A DNA stretch of 64,000 bases from Sepiola atlantica (lineage: Eukaryota > Mollusca > Cephalopoda > Sepiida > Sepiolidae). The notes under the pieces were generated by a model. The model worked only from the letters and a program-made list of their open reading frames with translations. It had not been told where the DNA came from and ran no database searches. Below, in pieces: positions 21,916 through 33,850 of this stretch (positions are counted from its first letter, which is position 1; each line of letters opens with the position of its first letter). Location: contig OY744551.1 in the NCBI GenBank assembly GCA_963556195.1, positions 11,740,596 through 11,804,595 on the forward strand. The letters run 5' to 3'. Made by a program: the position numbers and the translations under genes.

Positions 21916-22118
21916 ATTTGGGTCAGGGTTAGGGTTTAGGGTTAGGGTGTAGGGTTAGGGTTTAGGGTTTAGGGTTTAGAGTTTAGGGTTTAGGGTTAGG
22001 GTTAGGGTTAGGGTTAGGATTAGGGTTTAGGGTTAGGGTTAAGGGTTAGGGTTTAGGGTTAGGGTTTAAGGTTTAGGGTTTAGGGTTTAGGGTTTAGGGT
22101 TTAGGGTTAGGGTTAGGA
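21739..22118 (+). repeat. interstitial telomere-like array
   Basis: About 55 units mixing TTAGGG (metazoan telomere repeat) with TTTAGGG and rarer variants, all in one orientation. Its edges are single-copy and it lies far from a chromosome end as far as the window shows. Confidence 0.93.
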
Positions 22119-22985
22119 CTTACATCGCTTAACGCACAGATTGAATGTACGTATTCTTTTTTTACGTATCTCCCCTCTCTCTTTTTTTCGTTCTCTCTCT
22201 CTTTCTCTATCTCCCTCTCTCTCTCACACAGACACACACACACACATACAATATAAATAGGTAAATATAAAGCTTACACGTAGCTATAAGGCATCTTTCG
22301 ACAACGTTCGTTGAATACTCTAGTCAGTCTTTCTATATGTGTCTTCCTTCGATTAAATAGAACTTAAATTCCCTTCTTGACGTGGTAACGTCTCGTGGCC
22401 GTACGCTTGCTTTCTGAGTCTAGGTTGATTCTGTAGCAGGGGTTCCAGCCTTGCGACCGTCTAAAATTATTATTCCCTACACTGATGAGAGCGATAATAA
22501 TAATAATAATACTGATAATAATTCACCCTCACTGTATTGCCTTCAATTATAAATCGTGCCATTCCCTCCCCCCTCGTTCTCTCACACTCTCTCTCTCTTC
22601 CTATATATATATATATATAGAAAGAGAGAGAGAGAATTCTTGGTTCTTTTGAGTGGAAATCAATTCAATAAATTGTTAGATGCTGTAATAATTACATTTA
22701 ACTTTACAAATTCTACTTGAAAAATAAAACAGTTGAAAAACAAATTGAATAGATTAAGAAAGAAGCCAAACAAAAGTGGGCGCAGCTTGTTTTCTAAGAA
22801 TTAAAAATAATAAATACGTTATTGCACGAGTATTGGAAATTCGATATTGAGTTTTTTTCCTATTCCGGTTGTAAAGATCCTTTTTCCATTTGACAATCCG
22901 AAAACATTTGAATAAATCGTAACCACATGGTAGTCGTTTCTATACTTGCTATTCCCCCTTTCTCCTTCACAGACACATGTATATA
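22119..22985. other. no gene recognised; CT and AAT tracts
   Basis: CT/CA tracts at 22178-22250 and 22580-22635 and a short AAT run near 22495. Otherwise nothing recognised. Confidence 0.5.
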
Positions 22986-22987
22986 TA

Positions 22988-23371
22988 CAGGGTGGGCAAA
23001 AATAAGGGTCCTATTTTTAAAAATTCATAACTTTTTTATTTATTGATTTAAAAAAATTTTTTTTTTTAGAATAAGTAAAGGACCCCTTCCGAAGCAAGCA
23101 TGAGCCGTATTAGCCCTAAGGAACGTACCCTCATTTAGAAAACATGATTTTTGCTTAAAAAACTCAAAACAGTGTAAAAAACAATACTTTAGTTTTTGTA
23201 AGTTTTAAGAAGTGTTTTTCGGCTAAAATTTGTTTTGTTTATTTCAAAAATCTCGGAAGGGTCAGTCTACACACACATAAAGTTTGGTGAGTTTAACTTT
23301 TATTTTGTGGAAGTTATTCAAATTCAAGTTATTAAAATTTAAAGATAGGACCCTTATTTTGGCCCACCCTG
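22988..23371. mobile_element. Tc1/mariner-type MITE
   Basis: 384 bp with terminal inverted repeats of about 45 bp starting CAGGGTGGGC. TA dinucleotides flank both ends (22986-22987 and 23372-23373), as expected for TA target-site duplication by the Tc1/mariner superfamily. The interior is AT-rich and noncoding. The right end abuts a long (TA)n array. Confidence 0.88.
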
Positions 23372-23498
<127 letters not shown>

Positions 23499-23539
23499 GG
23501 TAAGGTACACGATAGTTCATGAAAACTGAAGTGTCGTGA

Positions 23540-23713
23540 TAGACAAAATGTGTGAAAAGATGTTAAAATGCAGAAGAAAAACAAAATATAAAATGATTTT
23601 CTGTATTCTTCATTTTCTGAAGACGTTCCCCACGAACGAAACCGGTCAAAAAAATCTCTTGTTTTTGTTTTTCTGCTGCATTTTGACTTGTTTTCCGTCT
23701 GTCATCTTTTCAC
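23540..23713 (+). mobile_element. retroposon family E, copy 2
   Basis: Shares CTGAAGACGTTC...GAACGAAAC and the downstream block TTGTTTTTGTTTTTCTG...TTTTCCGTCTGTCA with copies at 19733 and 62790. It ends in (CA)n(TA)n. Confidence 0.65.
23613..23651 (+). ncRNA. minimal hammerhead-like ribozyme
   Basis: TTTT (stem I), CTGAAGA, one extra C, stem II GTTC-CCCAC-GAAC, GAAA, minimal stem III C-CG-G, then UC and AAAA (stem I partner). The predicted cleavage triplet is GUC, between 23647 and 23648. The additional core nucleotide is the only departure from consensus. Confidence 0.55.
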
Positions 23714-23714
23714 A

Positions 23715-23893
<179 letters not shown>

Positions 23894-23959
23894 ATATACG
23901 CATATACACACAGGCACATAGAAACAGCTACGCATCTCCACACATCAATACATATACAC

Positions 23960-24034
23960 ATCATAAGGCGTGCATAGTCATACATCTAAAATGCAACAAC
24001 AGAAATAGCTAACCATACATATACACATATAGTC

Positions 24035-24065
<31 letters not shown>

Positions 24066-24145
24066 CATACTTACATACATACATATACATATTTACATAT
24101 ACAACCACAGACGTATCACAACACTCATATCCTTATAAACACACG

Positions 24146-24197
<52 letters not shown>

Positions 24198-24234
24198 AAT
24201 ACATGCACTCATCTTTCTGTACCAAAATAAATAA

Positions 24235-24293
<59 letters not shown>

Positions 24294-24300
24294 AATTGTG
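23960..24300. repeat. ATAC, CA and TA microsatellites
   Basis: ATAC units at about 24034-24090, then CA/TA at 24146-24195 and TA at 24238-24291. The 24070-24140 stretch is an inverted copy of the 88-bp spacer in the neighbouring GTAT array. Confidence 0.85.
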
Positions 24301-24535
24301 TGTATTTAAGCGCCATTTTCTCATTTATGCAAACATTGTTAAAAATGACAGAATTCGTCTGTTCAATTATACCTTTTTATTTTTTCAATTTTGGCAAGAT
24401 ATTTTATCACGGTACATACTTATTGAACCTAGTGTACGAATGAAACAGAATACATGCTGTTAACAGTGAATGCAGTTATGTATGCATATGTACGCTGATA
24501 TTGTCATTAAAGTATTATGTTAGGGTGTATGTATT
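24301..24535. other. no gene recognised
   Basis: Spacer between inverted ATAC and GTAT arrays. Confidence 0.5.
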
Positions 24536-24666
24536 TAGATGAGTGCATGTATTTATATATATATATGTGTGTATATATGTGTATGTATATGTATGCATTG
24601 GGGTTATATATATGTTTGTAAGGATATGTGTGTTGTGATACGTCTGTGGATATATATGTTAATATG

Positions 24667-24698
<32 letters not shown>

Positions 24699-24813
24699 TG
24701 GTTGTACGTATGTATGTATGTACGTATGTATGTATATGTATTCATTGGGGTTATATATATGTTTGTAAGGATATGTGTGTTGTGATACGTCTGTGGATAT
24801 ATATGTTAATATG

Positions 24814-24845
<32 letters not shown>

Positions 24846-25690
24846 TGGTTGTACGTATGTATGTACGTATGTATGTATATGTATTCATTGGGGTTATATA
24901 TATGTTTGTAAGGATATGTGTGTTGTGATACGTCTGTAGATGTATATGTAAATATGTATATGTATGAATGTATGTACGTATGTATGTATGTATGTATGTA
25001 TGTACGTATGTATGTACGTATGTATGTATGTACGTATGTACTATGAAGGTATGTATGTATGTATGTATGTATGTATGTATGTATGTATGTATGTACGTAT
25101 GTATGTATGTATGTATGTATGTATGTATGTATGTATGTATGTATGTATGTATGTACGTATGTATGTATGTATGTACGTATGTATGTATGTACGTATGTAT
25201 GTATGTACGTATGTATGAATGTATGTACGTATGTATGTATGTATGTATGTACGTATGTATGTACGTATGTATGTATGTACGTATGTACTATGAAGGTATG
25301 TATGTATGTATGTATGTATGTATGTACGTATGTATGTATGTATGTACGTATGTATGTATGTACGTATGTATGTATGTATGTATGTGTGTGTATGTATGTA
25401 CGTATGTATGTATGTACGTATGTATGTATGTATGTATGTATGTACGTATGTATGTACGTATGTATGTATGGACGTATGTATGTATGTATGTATGTATGTA
25501 CGTATGTATGTACGTATGTATGTACGTATGTATGTAAGACTATGTGTGTATATGTATTCATTGGAGTTATATATATGTTTGTAAGGATATGTGTGTTGTG
25601 ATACGTCTGTGGATGTATATGTATATGTATGTATGTGCGTACGTATGTATGTATGTATGTAAGATTATGCGTGTATATGTATGGTTACCT
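24536..25690. repeat. (GTAT)n array with interspersed 88-bp spacer
   Basis: About 1.15 kb of GTAT units with CGTA variants. It is interrupted four times by a spacer containing GGGTTATATATATGTTTGTA (near 24600, 24750, 24890 and 25565). Long Met-Tyr-Val-Cys frames in both strands follow from the 4-bp period. Confidence 0.92.
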
Positions 25691-25773
25691 ATTTCTGCTG
25701 ATTTATTTTAGATGTATAACTATTCACCCAATATTATGTATATATGTATTTCTGCGTAGCTGTTTCTATGTTC

Positions 25774-25784
<11 letters not shown>

Positions 25785-25852
<68 letters not shown>
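25785..25852. repeat. (TA)n microsatellite
   Basis: TA run interrupted once by GCA. Confidence 0.95.
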
Positions 25853-25854
<2 letters not shown>

Positions 25855-26081
25855 TGAAGTATATGCAATGTGGGAAGATTTATGAAACTAAATTGGGAAT
25901 GGTGCAGAATCAAATTTGGTTTTCTTCCTAATTTAAAATTTTCAGATTTTCACTTTGCATTTTCTTATTTAACCATTTGTTATTCATATATTTCTCCGAG
26001 ATTCATGTTATAATTGCACATGTATATGAGTTAAGTTGAACGGTGATAATGGAATGCATGGATGTAGTTGTTTGTCTTTAA

Positions 26082-26135
<54 letters not shown>

Positions 26136-26227
26136 ATAATCAAGGTGAAACATCCCCAGGGTAGTAATCCAAAGAATTTTAACCGGTTTATAAAAAGTGC
26201 TCAATATCAAATATAGCTTTTATATTA
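25853..26227. other. no gene recognised; (TA)n at 26083-26142
   Basis: AT-rich spacer. Confidence 0.5.
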
Positions 26228-26672
26228 TTTCTAATTTACACAGACATGTACAAAATCTGCTACACTGGCATGTCGATGTTATCGATCAACAGTTATTATG
26301 AACTGAGATCTCATCAGGCAGAGTAAGAATCCGATTTTAACCTTAGATTATATTTGGATAGAATTAAATGGAGAAAGAAAGAAGAAAATAAATTTCAAAT
26401 TTCAAAATTTAGGAAGTCACGTAGTTTGGGACCGTTAATAATCAAAAAGTTAAAATCAAAATATTAAATTTAAGATATAAAATATAAAATATAAAAGTAA
26501 AAAGAGAGATATATAATAAGAAGGGTAGAATAAAGATAGATAGATTGATAAATAGAAAGATAGATAGGTAGATAGATAGAGAAAATGAAATCGTCTGTTG
26601 ATTCAGACAGAAAGTGAAAAGGGAACATATATGCAACATGAAGTGTCAAAAAATCGTCGAACAGTTTCAACC
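26228..26672 (+). repeat. dispersed repeat B, copy 1
   Basis: Homologous, same orientation, to 31408-32045. Both share ACACAGACATGTACAAAATC, an AGGAAGTCACG block and the distal GTTGATTCAGACAGAAA segment. The 5' part contains the repeat C block in inverse orientation. A short frame starting MYKIC is open at 31427 but carries a stop here. Confidence 0.8.
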
Positions 26673-26948
26673 ACATTCTGAAATCAGCTGCAATTCGTAG
26701 CAGCCTATATATGTATGGGTGTATTGACGTGTGTGTATGTTCTCAAATCAGTTGTTATTGGTATTAGCATATATGTATATGAGCGTTCAGACGTGTGTGG
26801 TTGGGGGGGAGGCAGGTGTTGTTAATCTATTGTGTCACTAATTCTATATTTACACTGTTTTATTTTGCTTTAAAGTTGATCAAATTATCATTAATTAATT
26901 AATAAATAAAACAAATTTACTAGCAAATTAATTAAGTTTACATTAATC

Positions 26949-26949
26949 A

Positions 26950-26982
<33 letters not shown>

Positions 26983-28300
26983 TAATAATAATTAAGATAA
27001 TAATAATAATAAAAACAATATCGGTAATAATTTAACAGTACTAAATGCCGCCATTGTTAAGTATTAATAATAATAATGATAATGATGATAATAATAACAA
27101 CAACAATAATAGCAATCAATAATAATCAATAATAATTAATAAAAAAAATAATTAAAAAAGTAATAGTCAGGTAAAAAATAAAATAATCAGGAAATATTTG
27201 AAGGTAATCATAATAATAAATAATAATAATGAAATTAATAATAATATAGAAGTAGGTAGCAGTAATATTAATGATAATGGTTGTAAATATGGTAATATGT
27301 TTTATTAATAATAGTAGAATCAGTAGTTGCAATAATACTGATCATATAAAAATGGTAATAAAAATAATAGATATATTAATAGTAATGATCACAATGGTAA
27401 CCATAATAATCATAACAATAGTTATAATGATGATAACAAATAATAATAAATAATAATAATAAATATAATACAAATAGTGGTTGTAATAGTAATAATAATG
27501 ATAATAATAATAGTAATAATAATAATAAAGAAAAACGAAAATAATAAAAAATAATAAAATTATAAATAATGGCATTATCGTTAATGGTGATATCACCATT
27601 GCTACTAAAACTAATAATAATAATAGTAGTAAAAGCCAGATGACGGTAACTATGGTAATATTAATATTATTGACAATAATAATTATAAAAGTGGTTATAT
27701 TGTCATTGTTTCTGCTACAAACAATAATTATTATGATAATAATAGTAAAAAGTACATTAATATTGATATTATTAATAATAATAATAATAATCTCGATAAT
27801 AGTGCGGAAATGTAAAATAATAATATTTACAAATATTCATAATGATAATCAATAACAATCTATAATAGTACATAATAGTTGGATAAAAAATATAAGGGAA
27901 TATTAGAAGATAAAGAAAATAACGAAGATGGCAATTAATATTAATCATAGTAGTTGTAAATATGATAATAAAAATAAATTATTTGATAATGGAGAAATTA
28001 TCTGTTGTGATAATACTAATAATATTAATAATAGTAAACATAGTGATAGCGATAGTGATAGCTATAATAATGGTAACAATGGTAACCACACTAATCTTAA
28101 TAATTGTAATAATAATGATAATAAGAATAATAGTAGTATTAATAATAGTAATGAAAATAATAATAATAATAATAATATTAATTTATAAAACTAATAATAA
28201 TAATAGAGGTGGTTATTCTAATAATAGAAATAATAGTAGCCATAATTAGTAATTGTAGTAAAAACTGTAAAAAATAATAATAACAAAAACAATTATTAAT
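26949..28300. repeat. AAT-rich degenerate microsatellite tract
   Basis: About 1.35 kb dominated by AAT/ATA with interspersed GATAAT, GTAATA and CATAAT. All frames are low complexity and none is a gene. Confidence 0.85.
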
Positions 28301-28366
28301 ATATAATGATAGTTATGCTGACAAATTACCGTTAGTGAATAGGTAAAGTGTGTGTGTGTTTTTTTC

Positions 28367-29110
28367 TTATGAGATAGTATTAGCTTGAGGGGTTGCAAGT
28401 GAATTTCTGAGAAGGTGTAATCTATTATGTCTACAGTTAATTGATGTTTCTTGCTTTTTGTTTAGAAGTTTGCCTCTATCACTAAATTTAATTATTTCAA
28501 GTTTTTCGGTTAGGCAAAGATAACATGGTGATTTCAGGGAACTGCAGGTGCTGGTTCTTCTAATGGTGTTCCAAGACACTATTGGTGATTGATTATTATT
28601 GGATAGTTCCCAGTAATATATAGAAAGTGAGGTTCTATTTTGGTAGATAGAGTTATTAAAAGAGCATTTATGGCCGGTATATCTTTCTTTAAAGGTATTA
28701 TCAGCCATACCTATATAGTATTTTTAAAGGTTGGATTTTCTTTAGTAGAGATTGTTGCTTGGTATACTGAATTAGTTATTTGGCAATTTTGTTGTAAGGG
28801 GCATTCTGTTTTGTTTGTGCAGTTGCACGCCTTGGTTTTGTTGTTTTCCTTTCAGTAGTTTTTTTCCATTCAGAATTTTATTGTTATGTTTTTATTATTT
28901 TTTCTAAATCTTCGCCACAGCTATAGCTTAATTTGAGGGTGTAAAAATGTATGCAGTATATTATTAGGAGGAAAGTGTAGGTTAATTAAGTCTAAGAATG
29001 TTTTACCGAGTTTGGTTTTAACCATGTGATTAAATGGGGGTGTGAACCAAATAATTTTTCTATTTCGTCTGATTTGGCCATAGGCTCTCTGGACTCTGCA
29101 ATTGTAATGG
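28367..29110 (-). pseudogene. Penelope-like element remnant (GIY-YIG part)
   Basis: On the - strand a linker motif WFTPPFN and KLGKTFL (near 29050) precede a cysteine motif CNCTNKTECPL, then VYQATI. A +/-1 frameshift near 28720 leads into YYIGMADNTFKERY and CYLCLTEKLEII. This order (linker, CXC..C zinc motif, GIY-YIG) is typical of PLE endonucleases. Stops and the frameshift make it non-functional. Confidence 0.8.
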
Positions 29111-29397
29111 AGATACCTTCAATAAAATTATACATGTATAAATTACATAAAATTAAGCGTAAGAGCATATGTATTGGCTAACAGAAAAATAGCTGACTTT
29201 TTACATTTTACATTAAGCTTGATATACATACTAGCTATATTTAAAGTATAACAACAGTCTAATATACATAAACCCAAAGTCAAATCATCTCCATCAATGG
29301 TAAAAAATATTACTAGTTCTATCGAACGCAAGGTATTGATATTTAAGAATTCAAACAGCCCCACACAAATTGTGGGTATAATAACAGTGACAGTAAA

Positions 29398-29607
29398 TGT
29401 TGTGAAGTTGTCCAACAGTAAATAATAAATAAAGGAAGTCAAGTCGACGGTTGGTTTAACAAGTGTATTAACAAAGTAAGAAACTGACTAGCACTTGGCT
29501 AAACAGTTACAAGACTGTGCTTTGTCTTCTCTGTGTCTTTGGAGACTCGCACTATTTATAGTGACAACCGGTGTTGTTTCTCATGTGTAAGAACGACCGG
29601 TGTAACA
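29398..29607 (-). repeat. LTR (distal copy)
   Basis: TGTTGTGAAG...GTGTAACA, 210 bp. Differs from its partner at only a few positions, so insertion is comparatively recent. Confidence 0.9.
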
Positions 29608-29784
29608 CCCCTCTTTGAAAATATCCCCTCTGGGGATTAATAACGTTTTTGTTTGGGAATCACCATCATCAACTCAGTCGATTTCCGTTTTCTTTTTGAT
29701 CTCTTAATCTCAGGAGCAGTCTCTGGTATGGGCACCTGAAAAGTATCAAACACTGCATCCATGATCTCATCCTCGTCGCTAATC

Positions 29785-29994
29785 TGTTGTGAAGTTGTCC
29801 AACAGTAAATAATAAATAAAGGAAGTCAAGTCGAGGGTTGGTTTAACATGTGTATTAACAAAGTAAGAAAGTGACTAGCACTTGGCTAGACAGTTACAAG
29901 ACTGTGCTTTGTCTTCTCTGTGTCTCTGGAGACTCGCACTATTTATAGTGACAACCGGTGTTGTTTCTCATGTGTAAGAACGGCCGGTGTAACA
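29785..29994 (-). repeat. LTR (proximal copy)
   Basis: 210 bp, nearly identical to 29398-29607. Confidence 0.9.
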
Positions 29995-30600
29995 GTAAAT
30001 ATAAGCAAAAAGATGCCAATAATTATAATTAGAAAAAATAGAAGATAAACATAATTTGGATTACCCCTACTCTATAATCCGATGTTTAAAAGTAAACTTC
30101 GCAATAAATTCCTAAATGTCATCGAAAAACACTTCAACTCAACTAACTCTTTGTACAAAACATTGAATAAAATAAGTTTTAACTGACCTACAAAAACCTA
30201 GAAATGATAATCAAATAACACAAAATACTAAACAAGAATAATAGAGAAAAAATAACAACGAATGCTTAAAAAGTTATCAAAATGGCAATAATAAAAATAA
30301 CACTGAGAAGTACAATAGTAAAAATAAGAAAGTTGTTAATGAACAGAAAAACTGTAATTGCAGAATTCGTGAACTTTGCCCACTAGAAAACAACTGCTTA
30401 ACCAAAGGCATCGTTTTCCAAACCACAATATATGGCAAATGAAATCCCAAATAACAAAAATACTTTGTGGGAGAAACCTTCCTTAAATTGTAAAACTAGG
30501 TATAACACACATAAAACACAGTCAATAACAAAAAACATCACTAGCAAGAAATTACTGGTAACTCAAAAACGTTATCGAGTGGAAAATATTACAATGTAGA

Positions 30601-30725
30601 TATTTAGATCATGTTTGAATGAAAAGCTTGAAATTTGAGATTTTAAAGATCCGTAAAACTTACTAAACTGTGAAAGCGAAATAGCAACCAACTGTAGACG
30701 TGATTAAACTTGACTTCAAGATAAT
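30601..30725. other. no gene recognised
   Basis: Spacer after the PLE remnant. Confidence 0.45.
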
Positions 30726-30727
30726 AT

Positions 30728-31201
30728 ATATATATACATTCATTTCTTCAAATCTTTTTCTAAAACTATGATACTACCTACATACCAAAGACACAGAGTT
30801 ACCCTTCCCTCCTTTTTCCCCAGCCCTTCAAAATCCATGCTACACCTCACCACGACAAAAACCTCAGCACCCTCTCTCCAACCCTAAGACAAATTCACTA
30901 ACACTCTCACCCCTCTACTTTTTCACTCACAGCCGTCCATATTCATTTCACTCTCTGCCACTGACTGATTTCTCTCAGCCCGAACTTTGGTCCAGCGCTC
31001 TTAGTAGCCACGGCTACTACTTTTCTCATCAACCCATCATGTTAACCCAATATTTCGATGTAGTTGCATGACATTTTTCTTAAAATTATCATCTTGAGGA
31101 AGTCTTACAATAAAGACGAAACGTTGATGAATATATAAAAAATATCTCTTGGTTTTTCTTTTTTTCACTTCCCATTACGTCGGATTACACTCATCCTTCT
31201 G

Positions 31202-31205
<4 letters not shown>
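30728..31205 (+). mobile_element. retroposon family F, copy 1
   Basis: About 400 bp of C/T-rich sequence including GTAGTTGCATGACATTTT. A hammerhead-like motif lies near the 3' end (31088-31131) and a (TA)n tract follows. A second copy is at 55785-56066, where an inverted fragment of the same family precedes it. Confidence 0.65.
31088..31131 (+). ncRNA. degenerate hammerhead-like motif
   Basis: TATCATC and GATGA could form stem I and GTCTT/AAGAC forms stem II before GAAACGTT. The core reads TTGAGGA with an extra A, so C3 is lost and activity is unlikely. Confidence 0.45.
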
Positions 31206-31265
<60 letters not shown>

Positions 31266-31355
31266 TACATTCACACACAGACATATATAATATAATTTCC
31301 TGATTTAACTTTCTTAAATTTTTATTATTTTATAAACATATAATAAACATACATC

Positions 31356-31406
<51 letters not shown>

Positions 31407-31407
31407 T
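31206..31407. repeat. two (TA)n tracts with spacer
   Basis: TA runs at about 31207-31258 and 31361-31404. Confidence 0.9.
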
Positions 31408-31846
31408 TATTTTAATTTACACAGACATGTACAAAATCTGTTTCACTGGCATGTCAATGTTATCGATCAACAGTTATCATAAACTGAGATCTCATCAGCT
31501 AGAGTTAGAAACTGATCTTAACCTTAGATCATATTTGAAAAAAATGAAATGGGGAAAAAAAGAAGAAAAGAAATTTAAAATTTCAAAATTGAGGAAGTCA
31601 CGTGGTTTGGGATCGTTAAGAATAAAACAGTTAAAATCAAAATATATAATATAAGATATAAAATATAAAATATAAAATATAAAATATAATAAAGTAGAAA
31701 GAGACAGATATAATAAGAAGGGTAAAATAAAGATATATATATATATAGAAATGTGATATTTAGAAGGCAATACAATGAAGAGGTGTGACGGATAGACACA
31801 AGTTGGAGCAAATAAGACATACGACATATAATGGTGGAACATATGA

Positions 31847-31913
<67 letters not shown>

Positions 31914-32045
31914 CATACATACATACAAAGATAGATAGGTAGATAGATAGAGAAAAGGAAGTAGTCTGTTGATTCAGACAGAAATTTGAAAGGGAACATA
32001 CATGCAACATAATATGTCAAAAAATCGTCGAACAGTTTATTTCCT
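31408..32045 (+). repeat. dispersed repeat B, copy 2
   Basis: Copy of 26228-26672 expanded by TA and ATAC microsatellites (about 31849-31925). A 75-codon frame (31427-31654) starting MYKICFTG is open here only. Confidence 0.8.
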
Positions 32046-32889
32046 CTCCTACACTGAAAGACAAAAAAAAAACTTTTTTTCGGCCGTTTATTACAGAAGC
32101 ACAAAAAAAATACCCATTCTTTAACCCTAAACTGCAACCGATTCGATCAGCGGGGGTATTGATTTTTTAGTAACTTTCAAGGTATAAATAAAGGGAAGTA
32201 ACTCTGATTTTTTTTCACAAAGTTATTTCCCTTATGCCGACTCGAGTATTCTATCAGAAAGTGTATGCCCAGAGAGAGGGAGGAGAGGGGGACTGGGGAG
32301 AGACAGATAGAAGCTTTAACAGAAATATGTTAAACTTTTGCCCCGGGTAACGCCAGGTAGCCTTGCCAGTTTTTAAAAACTTATTTCATCTTTGTTTGCC
32401 CAACTCCATCTAATTAGTAGAGAAGCGTTGTTATCAGTGTATCACCCTGGAATGGACTATGTTGAGGAATGAAGTCGAATATTGCCTAAACACTGTTGTT
32501 TCATTGATTAGGCCCGATATTGGTTGGATAATGTATTTTGTTTTATGTAGCAGTGCTTCATCTAAGGCTCTACCATAATCACGCTGTTTAACTTCTATTT
32601 TGATTTTTTTTTAATTCCCCGGGCAACGCCGGGTAGCCCTGCTCGTCTTACATAAGATTCAGATTGGTCCAAAGATAAAGAACGGCTGCTATTAAAGCTT
32701 TATTTCTTGCATAGACAGAGTTCAAAATCGACATCGAAATTGTGAAGACGATGGGGGATCTCTTATGCTCCTTACTATCCCATTCTCACAGAAGAGACGT
32801 CGCTAGTCTCTCTCTCCGTCGTCATTACTTTCACGGAAGGTGTTCTACTCAGCCTCAATCTATGGTTACACTTCGTAAAACATTCACAG
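32046..32889 (+). mobile_element. patchwork of repeat tails, including mariner-like C-terminus
   Basis: QCITLEW and VEYCLNTV (32435-32510) resemble the C-terminal end of mariner transposase, compare 54869-55130. CCCGGGCAACGCCGGGTAGC (32617) and a diverged copy at 32341 belong to a dispersed repeat whose reverse complement is near 55150. No intact gene. Confidence 0.45.
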
Positions 32890-33180
32890 CATGAACTCAC
32901 TTTACTACCACAACGAATAATAATGGTCTGCTTTTCTTTAGGCGTCTAACGTCAGACAAAACATCAGAGGACAGAACATTTTCGTCAGGGGTTTCAACAC
33001 ATTGCCACGGGACTGCTTTCCTGCAGATTACAACATAGTAGTCTTCAAATCGTATATCAACAGATTCTTGTGAGATACCATCCTCATAAGTTATTCAATT
33101 AACCATTATCAATCCTCTCATGATGTTCTTCACCTTTTAACTAGCTATCATTCCATCTCATTAATCCTTATCCTCGAGTA
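32890..33180 (+). pseudogene. LINE ORF2 C-terminal fragment
   Basis: Frame reads FVRGFNTLPRDCFPADYN and FKSYINRFL, then stop, at about 32982-33074. This is the characteristic C-terminal end of jockey/CR1-type LINE polyproteins. 5'-truncated. Confidence 0.75.
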
Positions 33181-33425
33181 GCCTTCGGCCTTCATAAATG
33201 GTGACCCTCCGGTAGAAAAAAGTAGATGGCCCAAAATTATCGATTAACACATTTTCCGATGGTTTTAGTTCAGTATTGGCCACAATCTATTCAGTAGAAT
33301 TTCATTAGTTAAAATTAGTTTTATTAACCGACACGTAACTAATTATGTTCTATTCCAATTGTTTATGACGTGGTTAAAAAGAAACAGAATATTCTGGGAT
33401 AACAATTTCATTAAACCTTACACGC
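33181..33425. other. no gene recognised
   Basis: Spacer upstream of S-crystallin gene 1. Confidence 0.45.
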
Positions 33426-33431
33426 ACGTAT

Positions 33432-33494
<63 letters not shown>

Positions 33495-33850
33495 ATACAT
33501 ATATACGTGTGTGCCTGTTTGTGTGTGTATGTATGTGAATGTTTATGTACTTTGCACATTAACAGAGACTTTATGTAGACAACAATGCTTAATTGTTTAA
33601 TCTGTACCAGCTTAATTAAAAGAAGTAATGAACACACACACACATATATATATATATGTATGTATGTATACATGTATATATATACATGTATACACATACA
33701 TATATATGTATATATATACATGTATAGACACATACATATATATATACATGTATACACACATACATATATATACATGTATACACATATACATATATATATA
33801 CATGTATACACACACATACACACACATATATATATATATATATATACATT
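33426..33850. repeat. CA, TA and CATGTATA microsatellites
   Basis: (CA)n at 33436-33481 and mixed CATGTATA/TA repeats at 33640-33846, ending about 165 bp before the S-crystallin promoter. Confidence 0.9.

Larger units (their letters stand above)
29398..29994 (-). mobile_element. internally deleted gypsy-type LTR element
   Basis: Two 210-bp LTRs (29398-29607 and 29785-29994) flank only 177 bp of internal DNA. The 5-bp target duplication GTAAA lies at 29393-29397 and 29995-29999. In - sense the internal part ends in a polypurine tract (AAAGAGGGG) against TGTTACACC. Just upstream it encodes the acidic tail DEDEIMDAVF, which matches the C-terminus of the 10160-15302 element. Its LTRs differ in sequence from that element, so it belongs to a related family. 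Confidence 0.9.
29150..30600 (+). pseudogene. Penelope-like element remnant split by an LTR element
   Basis: The + strand reads a linker-like segment up to 29397. After the LTR insertion it resumes in the same frame at 29995 with LYNPMFKSKLRNKFL (near 30080), then CRIRELCPLENNCL (near 30362) and VFQTTI. A decayed GIY-YIG region follows (KYFVGET near 30458). Multiple stops. It faces away from the PLE at 28367-29110. Confidence 0.75.

Noticed and set aside
22482..22525. CTGATGAGAGC as a further hammerhead core
   Set aside because: The first core box is perfect, but no stem II partner or GAAA box follows; the sequence runs into AAT repeats.
24806..25601. Long Thr-Tyr-Ile-His and Met-Tyr-Val-Cys frames on both strands
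   Set aside because: Produced by the GTAT tetranucleotide array; they are open in several frames at once.
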